From contig CAYWSJ010000068.1 in the NCBI GenBank assembly GCA_964461045.1, forward strand, positions 1 to 18,179: DNA of 18,179 bases. The letters are read 5' to 3'. The notes beneath the pieces are model-generated. The model did no database searches. It was given only the letters and a program-made list of their open reading frames with translations, and was not told the DNA's origin. Of the stretch, positions 1 through 6,838 are shown one piece after another (within the stretch, counting starts at the first letter, position 1; each line of letters starts with the position of its first letter). This DNA comes from JAGXLC01 sp964461045 (GTDB lineage Bacteria > Bacteroidota > Bacteroidia > Bacteroidales > UBA12077). The position numbers and the translations under genes are program-made.

Positions 1-12
1 CAGAGCTAATAA

Positions 13-44
13 AAAAGGCCATTCCCAAAAAGGAATGGCCTTTT
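13..44 (-). terminator. Rho-independent terminator of trpS
   Basis: A 13-bp perfect inverted repeat (arms 13-25 and 32-44, core GGCCATTCC/GGAATGGCC) closes a 6-nt loop. On the minus strand the second arm runs into a T-rich tract about 20 bases after the trpS stop codon. The plus-strand side is also followed by Ts, so it could work in both directions. Confidence 0.9.
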
Positions 45-63
45 ATTTTTATTGTATCCAGTT

Positions 64-1053
64 CTAAAAAGGTTTAAAACCAATAATATTTCGTACTTCT
101 TTAAGGGTTTTAGCAGCACTCTCTCTGGCCTTTTCTGCGCCTTTTTCTGCCACCTTGCGCAGGTAATCATCATCGCTGTAAATCGATTTGAATCGTTCCC
201 TGATGGGCTCAGTAAAATCAATAATATCCTGTGCAAGTTGTTTTTTCATATCGCCATAGCGTATCTTACAGGTATTATATTGTTCTTCAAAAAATTCCAG
301 CGTTTCTTCTGAAGAGACGGCTCTCATCAGTGTAAAAATATTCTCTATTGGTTCTGGTTTTTCCTGGTTCATCTCTTTAGGTCCCTCGTCTGTAACAGCT
401 CGCATAACTTTCTTTTTAATTACTTTTGGCTCGTCTACCAGGTAAATTCCATTTCCTTCGGTTTTGCCCATCTTTCCTGATCCATCCAATCCGGGGATTT
501 TAATTAAAGCTTCACCAAAATTATAGGGTGAAGGTTCAGGAAAATATTCAGTTTTGTACATCGTATTGAATCGTCTTGCAAACTTTCGCGTCATCTCCAG
601 GTTTTGTTCCTGGTCTTTTCCTACAGGTACTTTTGTAGCATGATGAATGATAATATCTGTGGCCATTAATACCGGATAAGTAAGCAACCCTGCATTTACG
701 TTGTTGGGCTGACTTCTTACCTTATCTTTAAAGGAAGTGGTTCTCTGAAGTTCACCTACATAAGCATTCATATTCATAAGAAGGTAAAGTTCCGGAATCT
801 CTGGTATATCACTTTGCAGGTAAAGTGTGGCTACCTCCGGATCTATTCCTGCTGCAAGGTATTCAGAAAGAACATGTTTTACATTTCCATGCAGGTCTTC
901 AGGTGTAGGGTAGGTAGTAAGCGAATGAAAATCAGCTATAAAAAAGTAACATTCGTGTTCATGCTGCATCTTTACAAAATTTCTGAGTGCTCCGTAATAA
1001 TTCCCCAGATGTAAATTACCTGTAGATCTGATTCCGCTGACGACTTTTTCCAT
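64..1053 (-). CDS. trpS: Tryptophanyl-tRNA synthetase
   Basis: Cytoplasmic class I aminoacyl-tRNA synthetase that charges tRNA-Trp with tryptophan using ATP. The protein is 329 residues, the usual size of a bacterial TrpRS. The class I signature appears as HLGN at residues 15-18 within SGIRSTGNLHLGNY, and the KMSKS-type loop appears as KMGKT at 194-198 after GLDGSG. The central block YPVLMATDIIIHHATKVPVG (126-145) is also typical of the family. It is monocistronic: the next gene upstream is divergent and a strong terminator lies just after the stop. A TAnnTTTG box about 43-50 bases upstream of the start is a candidate promoter. Nothing is truncated, and I am confident of the assignment. Confidence 0.97.
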   Translation of the reverse strand: MEKVVSGIRSTGNLHLGNYYGALRNFVKMQHEHECYFFIADFHSLTTYPTPEDLHGNVKHVLSEYLAAGIDPEVATLYLQSDIPEIPELYLLMNMNAYVGELQRTTSFKDKVRSQPNNVNAGLLTYPVLMATDIIIHHATKVPVGKDQEQNLEMTRKFARRFNTMYKTEYFPEPSPYNFGEALIKIPGLDGSGKMGKTEGNGIYLVDEPKVIKKKVMRAVTDEGPKEMNQEKPEPIENIFTLMRAVSSEETLEFFEEQYNTCKIRYGDMKKQLAQDIIDFTEPIRERFKSIYSDDDYLRKVAEKGAEKARESAAKTLKEVRNIIGFKPF

Positions 1054-1095
1054 GTTGCTTAAAATTAATTTTGTTTAATAGCTTAGCTAATTTTG

Positions 1096-1103
1096 CAAAA
1101 ATA
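1096..1103 (-). promoter_or_regulatory. Candidate -7 box for trpS
   Basis: On the minus strand the bases read TATTTTTG, an exact match to the Bacteroidota -7 consensus TAnnTTTG, ending 43 bases before the trpS ATG. No TTTG was found at the usual 19-21 base spacing upstream, so support is from the one box only. Confidence 0.4.
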
Positions 1104-1316
1104 TAAAAGTAATTCAATTAATCCTGCTTTAACAAATTATAATTTTTTATGATACATAGTCCTTACTTTTAGGACAGGCTTGTAAAAAGCATATTTTAAA
1201 ATTTATTAAAACAGGATTATTAAAGAAAAACAAGAACTGCTTAATAATTTATCTTCTAAGAATAAATAATAGAAAAAATAACAAAGGATAAACATCTATT
1301 TTATTCCTCAATTTGT

Positions 1317-1324
1317 TAATTTTG
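1317..1324 (+). promoter_or_regulatory. Candidate -7 box for the DUF4834 gene
   Basis: TAATTTTG matches the Bacteroidota -7 consensus TAnnTTTG and lies 20 bases before the ATG at 1345, implying a very short leader. No clear TTTG -33 element is seen. The rest of 1054-1344 is AT-rich, shows no coding potential, and holds one small hairpin (1159-1175). Confidence 0.4.
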
Positions 1325-1344
1325 TAATTATAAAAAAATATAAA

Positions 1345-1605
1345 ATGTTCACATTACTTAAAATATTCCTGGTTTTTGTATCCATTGTCTTCGTTTTGGG
1401 ATTCTTAGCCCGAATATTCATGCACAGGGTTTTCAAAAAGATGCAGGACAGAACCAATCAGCATTTCAGGTACAAAGACAGATCACAATCACACTACAAA
1501 CAAAAAGAAGGCACTGTTACACTGAATGACAAGAAACGAAAAGAGAAAAAGAAATTTGATAAAGGAGATGGGGAGTATATTGATTACGAGGAAGTAGATG
1601 AATAA
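1345..1605 (+). CDS. DUF4834 family small membrane protein
   Basis: An 86-residue protein with one hydrophobic N-terminal segment (about residues 2-24) followed by a basic, then acidic, soluble tail (KKRKEKKKFDKGDGEY... ending in EEVDE). This architecture, a single membrane anchor plus a charged cytoplasmic tail, fits the DUF4834 family found in Bacteroidota, whose function is unknown. It is transcribed alone from a short intergenic region, divergent from trpS and convergent with the DsrE-like gene, with a shared terminator hairpin directly after its stop. The family call is from memory of the sequence pattern; the membrane topology is directly visible. Confidence 0.75.
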   Translation: MFTLLKIFLVFVSIVFVLGFLARIFMHRVFKKMQDRTNQHFRYKDRSQSHYKQKEGTVTLNDKKRKEKKKFDKGDGEYIDYEEVDE

Positions 1606-1643
1606 AAGTCATCCTCTCTCCAGAAAGGAGAAAGAATGACTTT
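1605..1643. terminator. Bidirectional terminator between DUF4834 and dsrE-like genes
   Basis: AAAGTCAT at 1605-1612 pairs with ATGACTTT at 1636-1643. The inner arms CTCTCTCC and GGAGAAAG also pair with one mismatch, giving a long stem around a short loop. It lies in the 59-base gap between two convergent genes, with T/A-rich flanks on both sides. Confidence 0.7.
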
Positions 1644-1664
1644 AAAAATGCATGATATGAACTA

Positions 1665-2171
1665 CTAGGTAAAAATTATCTGTGAATCCTCTCCGGATGC
1701 TTTTTCATAAAACTCGCCTACAGTTAATATATCAGATACATGTTCGCTTAAGTCTTCCTTTTTTAGCTTAAACATATCAAAAGCGAGCTGACAGGCATAT
1801 ATTTCGCCACCTCCGGCTGTGATCATATCCAGGAATTCATCAACAGGAGGAACATCCAGCTTATCCATCTCTTTTTTCATCATCTTAGAAATCATTCCCT
1901 GCATTCCGGGAATCATTCCAAGCCATTTGGGCATCCTGGCACCATTTGGTAATCTTAACGCAGGATTACCTACAGAAGCAGTTTGCAGCTTATTCATTCT
2001 TTTTTTGATAATGGCATCCATTCCAAAAAAAGTGAAAAACAATTTCGCTTCCATACCATCCATTACCGCACCATTAGCTAATACCAGTGATGCATAAACA
2101 TCTTCAAGGTTTCCTTTTGCGCAGATGACTGCCACCTTTTTTATTTTATGGTTCTTCTCGTTGTTATCCAT
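1665..2171 (-). CDS. DsrE/DsrF-like sulfur-carrier protein
   Basis: A 168-residue protein of the DsrE/DsrF/DrsH-like fold (DsrE2-like group), members of which bind or pass on sulfane sulfur through a conserved cysteine. There are two cysteines: Cys17 in the first strand (VAVICAKGN) and Cys127 in YACQLAFDMF, the latter at the position of the family's active cysteine. A Met-rich stretch (residues 80-102, many Met in WLGMIPGMQGMISKMMKKEM) lies between them and is often seen in DsrE2-type proteins. There is no membrane segment. It is the last gene of the four-gene operon, 16 bases after the TusE-like gene, so its likely partner is TusE and its likely sulfur source is the SQR product. That route is inferred. 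Confidence 0.85.
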   Translation of the reverse strand: MDNNEKNHKIKKVAVICAKGNLEDVYASLVLANGAVMDGMEAKLFFTFFGMDAIIKKRMNKLQTASVGNPALRLPNGARMPKWLGMIPGMQGMISKMMKKEMDKLDVPPVDEFLDMITAGGGEIYACQLAFDMFKLKKEDLSEHVSDILTVGEFYEKASGEDSQIIFT

Positions 2172-2187
2172 AACTCAATATTTTAAA

Positions 2188-2499
2188 TTAAACACAACTT
2201 GTTGGTTTGGGAATTCCTGCAATTTTTGATGCTTTTTTGAGCGGACCGCCCGGAAATAACTGATAGAATCCTTTAATGTCTGTTACACCGGATTTCCCAA
2301 CTTTACGTATAGTCAGTGCAGTTCCTTCCTCATATTGTTTTCGGAGAAATTCGATTACCTCAAAATGTTTGTCGGTTAATTCAATTCCTTCCTCTTTTGC
2401 AAGTTCTTTTGCTATATCCTGCGACCACTGTGTATAATCGTTCAGGTATCCATCATCTGTTACATCTACTGTAACGCCGGCTATTGTTTTTTGTGCCAT
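2188..2499 (-). CDS. tusE: TusE/DsrC/DsvC family sulfur relay protein
   Basis: A 103-residue cytoplasmic protein of the TusE/DsrC family, which carries persulfide sulfur on a penultimate C-terminal cysteine. The C-terminal arm ends AGIPKPTSCV, with Cys102 as the penultimate residue (CysA). The second cysteine of true DsrC (CysB, 11 residues earlier) is Ser91 here, so this is the single-cysteine TusE-like form rather than the DsrC form that works with dissimilatory sulfite reductase. The core GTALTIRKVGKSGVTDIKG...YQLFPGGPLKKA is typical. No dsrAB is present in the window. It lies between the DUF1641 and DsrE-like genes with gaps of 34 and 16 bases. Family certain; role in tRNA thiolation versus sulfide detoxification is open. 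Confidence 0.92.
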   Translation of the reverse strand: MAQKTIAGVTVDVTDDGYLNDYTQWSQDIAKELAKEEGIELTDKHFEVIEFLRKQYEEGTALTIRKVGKSGVTDIKGFYQLFPGGPLKKASKIAGIPKPTSCV

Positions 2500-2533
2500 A
2501 ATTTTGATTTTTTAGTGTTTAGAATTATTTCTT

Positions 2534-3226
2534 TTATTTATTAGTTGTTTGATTGTTTGAATTTTGTGCCATTTTTTTCATAAAAGTCATAGCAAACCCA
2601 ATGTTTTTTCTCATTTCTTTTGAGTTGAGTGTTCTGAATGCTTTCCACAGGCTATACTCTTCAATTTCTTCATTTTCCATCTCCTGGTATGCATTTAAAG
2701 CATTGTTCATGGTTTTGAGCATTTCAGGGCGCGTCATATTAGATACTGTATCCATAAGAGGAATAATATTTTCACCAAGTTTCCTGACATCCTCAGGAGA
2801 ATAATGAGTCACAACCTTATCCATGACCTTTCCCATTTCGTTGAAAAATTCGAAATAACCTTTCTGTTCAAATTCATGAAGTTTATGAATTGCATCCACT
2901 CCTATCTCATTCACGACCGGGCCGGCATCTTTCATGAAATCATTGGTGCTTTCAAATAGTTCGATGGCCTGGGTGAAGCTTTTGATGTTCTTGAGAAATT
3001 TGAAAAAAAGTTGCTTGATATCATCTACATCCAGTTCAATTCCCTGGTCATCCAGTTCATTTACAGTAGTATCCCATGCATCTTTTGTTATGATTGATGC
3101 ATCTGCAACAAGATCATCCACCATTTCGCTTTTCAGGCGCTGTTTGTTTACATGTTCGAGCACCATGTCAAGCTTCTGGTTTATATCGTTTATTTGTTTT
3201 TGTAAATCCTGATTATTTTCAGCCAT
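2534..3226 (-). CDS. DUF1641 domain-containing protein
   Basis: A 230-residue soluble, acidic, helical protein. Residues 1-35 form a probable coiled coil (LQKQINDINQKLDMVLEHV), followed by a mostly helical body. The sequence contains no cysteine, so it is not itself a sulfur carrier. It resembles DUF1641, a family of unknown function that often accompanies sulfide:quinone oxidoreductase-like flavoproteins. It sits 17 bases downstream of the SQR-like gene and 34 bases upstream of tusE, so all are probably co-transcribed. A structural or membrane-docking role for the flavoprotein is possible but not shown by the sequence. Confidence 0.75.
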   Translation of the reverse strand: MAENNQDLQKQINDINQKLDMVLEHVNKQRLKSEMVDDLVADASIITKDAWDTTVNELDDQGIELDVDDIKQLFFKFLKNIKSFTQAIELFESTNDFMKDAGPVVNEIGVDAIHKLHEFEQKGYFEFFNEMGKVMDKVVTHYSPEDVRKLGENIIPLMDTVSNMTRPEMLKTMNNALNAYQEMENEEIEEYSLWKAFRTLNSKEMRKNIGFAMTFMKKMAQNSNNQTTNK

Positions 3227-3243
3227 AATTGCACTTCTTTTAA

Positions 3244-4473
3244 TTAATGTTTTTTACCGGCCATGGTCATTTCAGACTCTATAGGCAATTCTTTTCCTTT
3301 CAACAGAATATGCCAGTAAATCCATCGGAAAAGTACTTTACCGTAATGATTCATCTTAGTGTTCTTTAACAAACCGAATGGGCCAATACCCGGCAAAGGA
3401 AACGTTCCCGGCAGGGGTTCTGTATCATAATTAAAATCAATGATAGAACCTTTTCCAAAACCTGTTTCAATGTAACAATTCGAATGACCATCGAATTTTG
3501 CCTTAAGTTCTCTTCCTTCTATTGCACTGAGCAGATTCTCATAAACCACATCAGAGGCAAAGTGAACAACAGAGCCTGCCTTTGAAGTAGGAATATCCGA
3601 AGCATCGCCCAAAACAAAAATATTTTCATAGTTCCTGGAACGCAGCGTATATTTATCTGTAGGAACAAAATTCAGATCATCACCCATACCGCTTCTCTCT
3701 ACTAATGCACTTCCTTTATTTGTTGGAATTATAGATAAAACATCAAAAGGTATTTTCTGCTCATCATACGATTGTATCACTTTATTTTCTGTATCTACTT
3801 TCTCCAAATAAAAATCTGGAATAACCCTGATGTTCTTCTCTTCCATCAGCTCTCCAAGCATTTTGGAAGCTTTAGGCTTTGTAAAGGCACCCGGTAAAGG
3901 AGTTACATAGCTGATGTTTACTTTATCTCTTATGCCAATTTCTGTGAAGTAAGCATCTGCTAAAAATGAAAATTCAAGAGGAGCAACCGGACATTTAATT
4001 GGCTGTTCTGCTATATTTATGACCAAATTTCCTCCTTCCCAGTCTCTGAAAAATTCACGCAAGGCAACAGCACCATCCAATGTATAAAAATCAAATATTT
4101 GCTTCCTCCATAATTCACCCTTTAAGCCAGGAGTCTCATCAGGGTCAATATTTGTCCCTGTGGCCAGAATCATGTAATCGTAATTAAGCACCTGGCCTCC
4201 TTCTAACAGCACCCTGTTGTTTTCGGGCTCAATTTTATCTATCGATTGAAAGATCATTTTTACCCCGGAAGGAATAAAATCAGCTTTGGGTTTAATCACA
4301 TCATCCCTGTTATAAATTCCAAAGGGAATAAACAAGAAACCTGGTTGATAATAATGCGTTTTATCATTATCTACAATAGTGATCTCCCATTCATCACGAC
4401 TTAATGTTTTTCTCAGCTTGTTGGCCATAATGGTACCGCCCGTACCGGCTCCAAGTATTACTATCTTTTTCAT
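3244..4473 (-). CDS. sqr: Sulfide:quinone oxidoreductase-like FAD flavoprotein
   Basis: A 409-residue two-dinucleotide-binding-domain flavoprotein that would oxidise sulfide to sulfane sulfur/polysulfide and pass electrons to quinone at the inner membrane face. FAD-binding motif GAGTGGT at 8-14, ILATGTN at 102-108, and the second FAD motif VLGDASD at 287-293. It has exactly two cysteines, Cys161 (PIKCPVAP) and Cys333 (SNCYIETGFGKG), at the places of the two redox cysteines of the SQR family; the third cysteine of some SQRs is absent. The C-terminal amphipathic region (about 375-392, VLFRWIYWHILLKG) suits membrane attachment. First gene of the operon with DUF1641, tusE and dsrE-like genes, divergent from a Crp/Fnr regulator. 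A different NADH/flavoprotein activity cannot be excluded, but the cysteines and context favour SQR. Confidence 0.88.
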   Translation of the reverse strand: MKKIVILGAGTGGTIMANKLRKTLSRDEWEITIVDNDKTHYYQPGFLFIPFGIYNRDDVIKPKADFIPSGVKMIFQSIDKIEPENNRVLLEGGQVLNYDYMILATGTNIDPDETPGLKGELWRKQIFDFYTLDGAVALREFFRDWEGGNLVINIAEQPIKCPVAPLEFSFLADAYFTEIGIRDKVNISYVTPLPGAFTKPKASKMLGELMEEKNIRVIPDFYLEKVDTENKVIQSYDEQKIPFDVLSIIPTNKGSALVERSGMGDDLNFVPTDKYTLRSRNYENIFVLGDASDIPTSKAGSVVHFASDVVYENLLSAIEGRELKAKFDGHSNCYIETGFGKGSIIDFNYDTEPLPGTFPLPGIGPFGLLKNTKMNHYGKVLFRWIYWHILLKGKELPIESEMTMAGKKH

Positions 4474-4533
4474 ATCAGAAATTTTTATTTAACTTTAAGT
4501 TCATTTAATTGTTAATCTAATAACATATTTTTA

Positions 4534-4573
4534 CAAATAAACGTATATCTAAATATTTAGATACTTTTATTTG
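4534..4573. promoter_or_regulatory. Divergent promoter/operator region with 18-bp palindrome
   Basis: TATCTAAATATTTAGATA at 4546-4563 is a perfect 18-bp palindrome (half-sites ATCTAA-N4-TTAGAT, the spacing class of Crp/Fnr sites). It is flanked on the left by CAAATAAA (4534-4541; TTTATTTG on the minus strand) and on the right by TTTATTTG (4566-4573). Each flanking box is one base off the Bacteroidota -7 consensus TAnnTTTG and they point outward, towards the sqr operon and the regulator gene respectively. This suggests one operator controlling both promoters, probably bound by the adjacent Crp/Fnr protein. Confidence 0.6.
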
Positions 4574-4623
4574 ACTAATAAATATCAGGAATGACATATA
4601 TCATAAATTATTAATGAGTGAAA

Positions 4624-5319
4624 ATGGCTGAAATTTTAGAGCAAACAGACTGTAAATCATGTGTTTTCCGGACCTGGGCTTTTGATAAATTAACCCGGGA
4701 AGAACTGGATTTAATCAATCAAAATAAAAAAGAAGTTTATTACGAAAAAGGAGAAATTATCTGCAGGGAGGGTACACCAGTTGAAAACTTTCTCTACCTG
4801 CAAAAGGGGTTGGTTAAACTTTATAAAACAGAAAAAAACGACAAAGAGCATATTATTAGTATAGCCAAACCATTAGATTTCATTGGGTTACTGGGTATTT
4901 TTTCCAACAAAAAACATATTAACACTATATCAGTACTTGAGAATTCAACAATTTGTTTTGTAGATCTGAATATTATTAAACAACTAATGAAAAACAACGG
5001 TGAATTTGCTCTTGATTTCATAGAAAAAATAAGCAAAGTGTCTGATGATGTGCTAAATACAAGACTAAACATCAACACAAAACAATTAAGAGGAAGAATC
5101 GCATTTATTCTCCTGTTTTTCGCCGACCATATTTACGAAAACAAACATTTTGAACTCCCCATAAGCAGGAAAGAAATTGCCCAGTTGATAGATATGAGCA
5201 CAGAAAATGTCATTCGTATCCTCTCGGAATTTCGCAAAGACGGCATCATTAATATTGAAGGGAAATTCATAACTATTAATCAGCCTGAGCGGCTTCAAAA
5301 AATATACGATCTGGGCTAA
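4624..5319 (+). CDS. Crp/Fnr family transcriptional regulator
   Basis: A 231-residue DNA-binding regulator with an N-terminal cyclic-nucleotide-type beta-barrel (about 18-110, with YEKGEIICREGTPVENFLYLQKGLVKLY), a dimerisation helix and a C-terminal winged helix-turn-helix (about 179-203, PISRKEIAQLIDMSTENVIR). ATG at 4624 is preferred; GTG at 4618 in the same frame would add two residues. Four cysteines are present: Cys10 and Cys13 (CKSC), Cys47 and Cys111. Cys111 in STICFVDL falls where E. coli FNR has cluster ligand Cys122, but the N-terminal set differs from FNR. It is divergent from the sqr operon with a palindromic operator between, and its stop codon overlaps that of the convergent ATPase gene. 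It may sense redox, NO or reactive sulfur; the ligand is unknown. Confidence 0.88.
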   Translation: MAEILEQTDCKSCVFRTWAFDKLTREELDLINQNKKEVYYEKGEIICREGTPVENFLYLQKGLVKLYKTEKNDKEHIISIAKPLDFIGLLGIFSNKKHINTISVLENSTICFVDLNIIKQLMKNNGEFALDFIEKISKVSDDVLNTRLNINTKQLRGRIAFILLFFADHIYENKHFELPISRKEIAQLIDMSTENVIRILSEFRKDGIINIEGKFITINQPERLQKIYDLG

Positions 5320-6092
5320 TCTTCTGACTTGCTGTACCCTGACCTTAAATCTCTGACCTCTTTTGCCAAATTGGTGGCAAAAACAAAATTATTGAGTTCC
5401 GGATCTTCAGAATCCAGAATTTCATGACGCGAACCTTCCCACCTTTTTGTTCCTTCATGAATAAAAACAACTTTGTCGCCAATTTCCATTACAGAGTTCA
5501 TATCGTGGGTATTAATAATGGTAGTTGTTTTAAATTCTTCTGTCAATTCCTTAATCAGACGATCAATCAGAAGCCCGGTCTTGGGGTCCAGTCCGGAAAT
5601 AGGCTCATCAAAAAACAAATATTTGGGCCTTAAAACAATCGCCCGTGCAATAGCCACTCTTTTTTTCATCCCTCCACTTATTTCAGCCGGAAGCAAAGAA
5701 TTGGCATTCTTAATATTTACTCTCTCCAATGAATCGTTAACGCGTTCAAATTTCTCTTCCTCAGTCATATCGGAAAACATATCAAGAGGAAATTTCACGT
5801 TTTCTTCAACCGTAGAAGAGTCAAACAGCGCACCTCCCTGGAATACCATACCAATGTCCTTTTGTATTATTTTTCTCTCTTTGAAATTCAGTTTATTGAA
5901 CTCCAGGTCATCATACATCACCCTTCCCTGGTCTATTTCATGCAGTCCGACAATACACTTCAGCAGTACTGTTTTCCCTGAACCACTCTGTCCTATTATC
6001 AGGTTGGTTTTTTCCTCTTCAAAGTTTACAGAAACATTCTTTAAGACATTAGTTCCGTTAAAAGACTTTGATATGTTATCTACTTTGATCAT
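5316..6092 (-). CDS. MlaF-like ABC transporter ATP-binding protein
   Basis: A 258-residue ATPase that would power a membrane lipid transporter of the Mla/MCE type at the inner membrane. Walker A GQSGSGKT at 34-41, Q-loop Gln85 (MVFQGGALFDS), signature ISGGMKKR at 138-145, Walker B YLFFDEP at 158-164, D-loop SGLDPKTG and switch His196. The GGALFDS and SGGM(K)KR forms are characteristic of the MlaF group rather than of sugar or peptide importers. Its ATG overlaps the stop of the permease gene by four bases (ATGA), which suggests translational coupling. No MCE-domain (MlaD) substrate-binding gene or STAS protein follows; the next gene is convergent, with overlapping stop codons. Confidence 0.92.
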   Translation of the reverse strand: MIKVDNISKSFNGTNVLKNVSVNFEEEKTNLIIGQSGSGKTVLLKCIVGLHEIDQGRVMYDDLEFNKLNFKERKIIQKDIGMVFQGGALFDSSTVEENVKFPLDMFSDMTEEEKFERVNDSLERVNIKNANSLLPAEISGGMKKRVAIARAIVLRPKYLFFDEPISGLDPKTGLLIDRLIKELTEEFKTTTIINTHDMNSVMEIGDKVVFIHEGTKRWEGSRHEILDSEDPELNNFVFATNLAKEVRDLRSGYSKSED

Positions 6093-6832
6093 GTGAGTAA
6101 TAATTGTGTAAGAATATAATTTACTGCCAGGATAACGATACTACTGTGAACCACAGCCTTAGTACTTGACCTCCCCACCTGCAGAGAGCCTCCGTAGGCA
6201 TAATAGCCGTAATATGCAGAAACTGAGGTGATAAGAAACCCAAAAACAGCTGCTTTAATCAGGGTGTAAGTTATATAATAAGGAATAAATGCATATTGAA
6301 TCCCATACAGATAATCTGCCGAGGTTACAACACCGGTAGCGACACCTCCGATCCATCCCCCGATAAGTCCGACAAAAATACTAATTATGGTAAGGAAAGG
6401 AGTAAAAAATACGGCTGCCACAATCTTTGGCATAATCAGGTAGCTGGCTGAATTAACACCCATAATCTCAAGTGCGTCAATCTGCTCTGTTACACGCATA
6501 GTACCTATTTCCGAGGCTATATTTGAACCGATTTTACCGGCCAGAATTAACGCGACAATAGTAGAGGAAAACTCCAGCAAAAGTACATCCCTGGCAGCCA
6601 GACCAATCAAATACCTGGGATACAAAGGACTTTCTGTGTTATAAGCAGTTTGAATTGTAATTACTGCGCCAATAAAAACGGAAATAATGGCAACAATCCC
6701 TATAGAATTTATTCCAAGATATTCAATTTCACGGAGGGTCTGCTTATAGTACATTCTTTTCTTTTCAGGCGGGGCAAACACTCTTCCCATCAGCATAATG
6801 TACCGTCCTATATGATAAATCAGGGTTTTCAT
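6089..6832 (-). CDS. MlaE-family ABC transporter permease
   Basis: A 247-residue inner-membrane protein, the usual length of the MlaE/YrbE family that pairs with MlaF for phospholipid movement between membranes. An amphipathic N-terminal helix is followed by about five hydrophobic segments (near 43-62, 82-103, 133-158, 185-205 and 228-246). The conserved cytoplasmic motif SEIGTMRVTEQIDALEIMG (107-125) is clear and identifies the family. It starts 6 bases after the sirtuin stop codon and overlaps the ATPase gene by 4 bases, so the three genes form one transcription unit. Substrate is inferred to be lipid from the family only. Confidence 0.93.
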   Translation of the reverse strand: MKTLIYHIGRYIMLMGRVFAPPEKKRMYYKQTLREIEYLGINSIGIVAIISVFIGAVITIQTAYNTESPLYPRYLIGLAARDVLLLEFSSTIVALILAGKIGSNIASEIGTMRVTEQIDALEIMGVNSASYLIMPKIVAAVFFTPFLTIISIFVGLIGGWIGGVATGVVTSADYLYGIQYAFIPYYITYTLIKAAVFGFLITSVSAYYGYYAYGGSLQVGRSSTKAVVHSSIVILAVNYILTQLLLT

Positions 6833-6838
6833 ATTTAT

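Noticed and set aside
1159..1175. GTCCT...AGGAC hairpin in the trpS/DUF4834 intergenic region as a riboswitch or T-box
   Set aside because: A 5-bp stem without any conserved aptamer elements, and it lies upstream of the predicted trpS -7 box, so probably outside its transcript.
5473..6096. A 207-residue open frame on the plus strand
   Set aside because: It lies wholly antisense to the MlaF-like ATPase, whose motifs are all intact, and its translation is low-complexity and Ser-rich without any recognisable domain.
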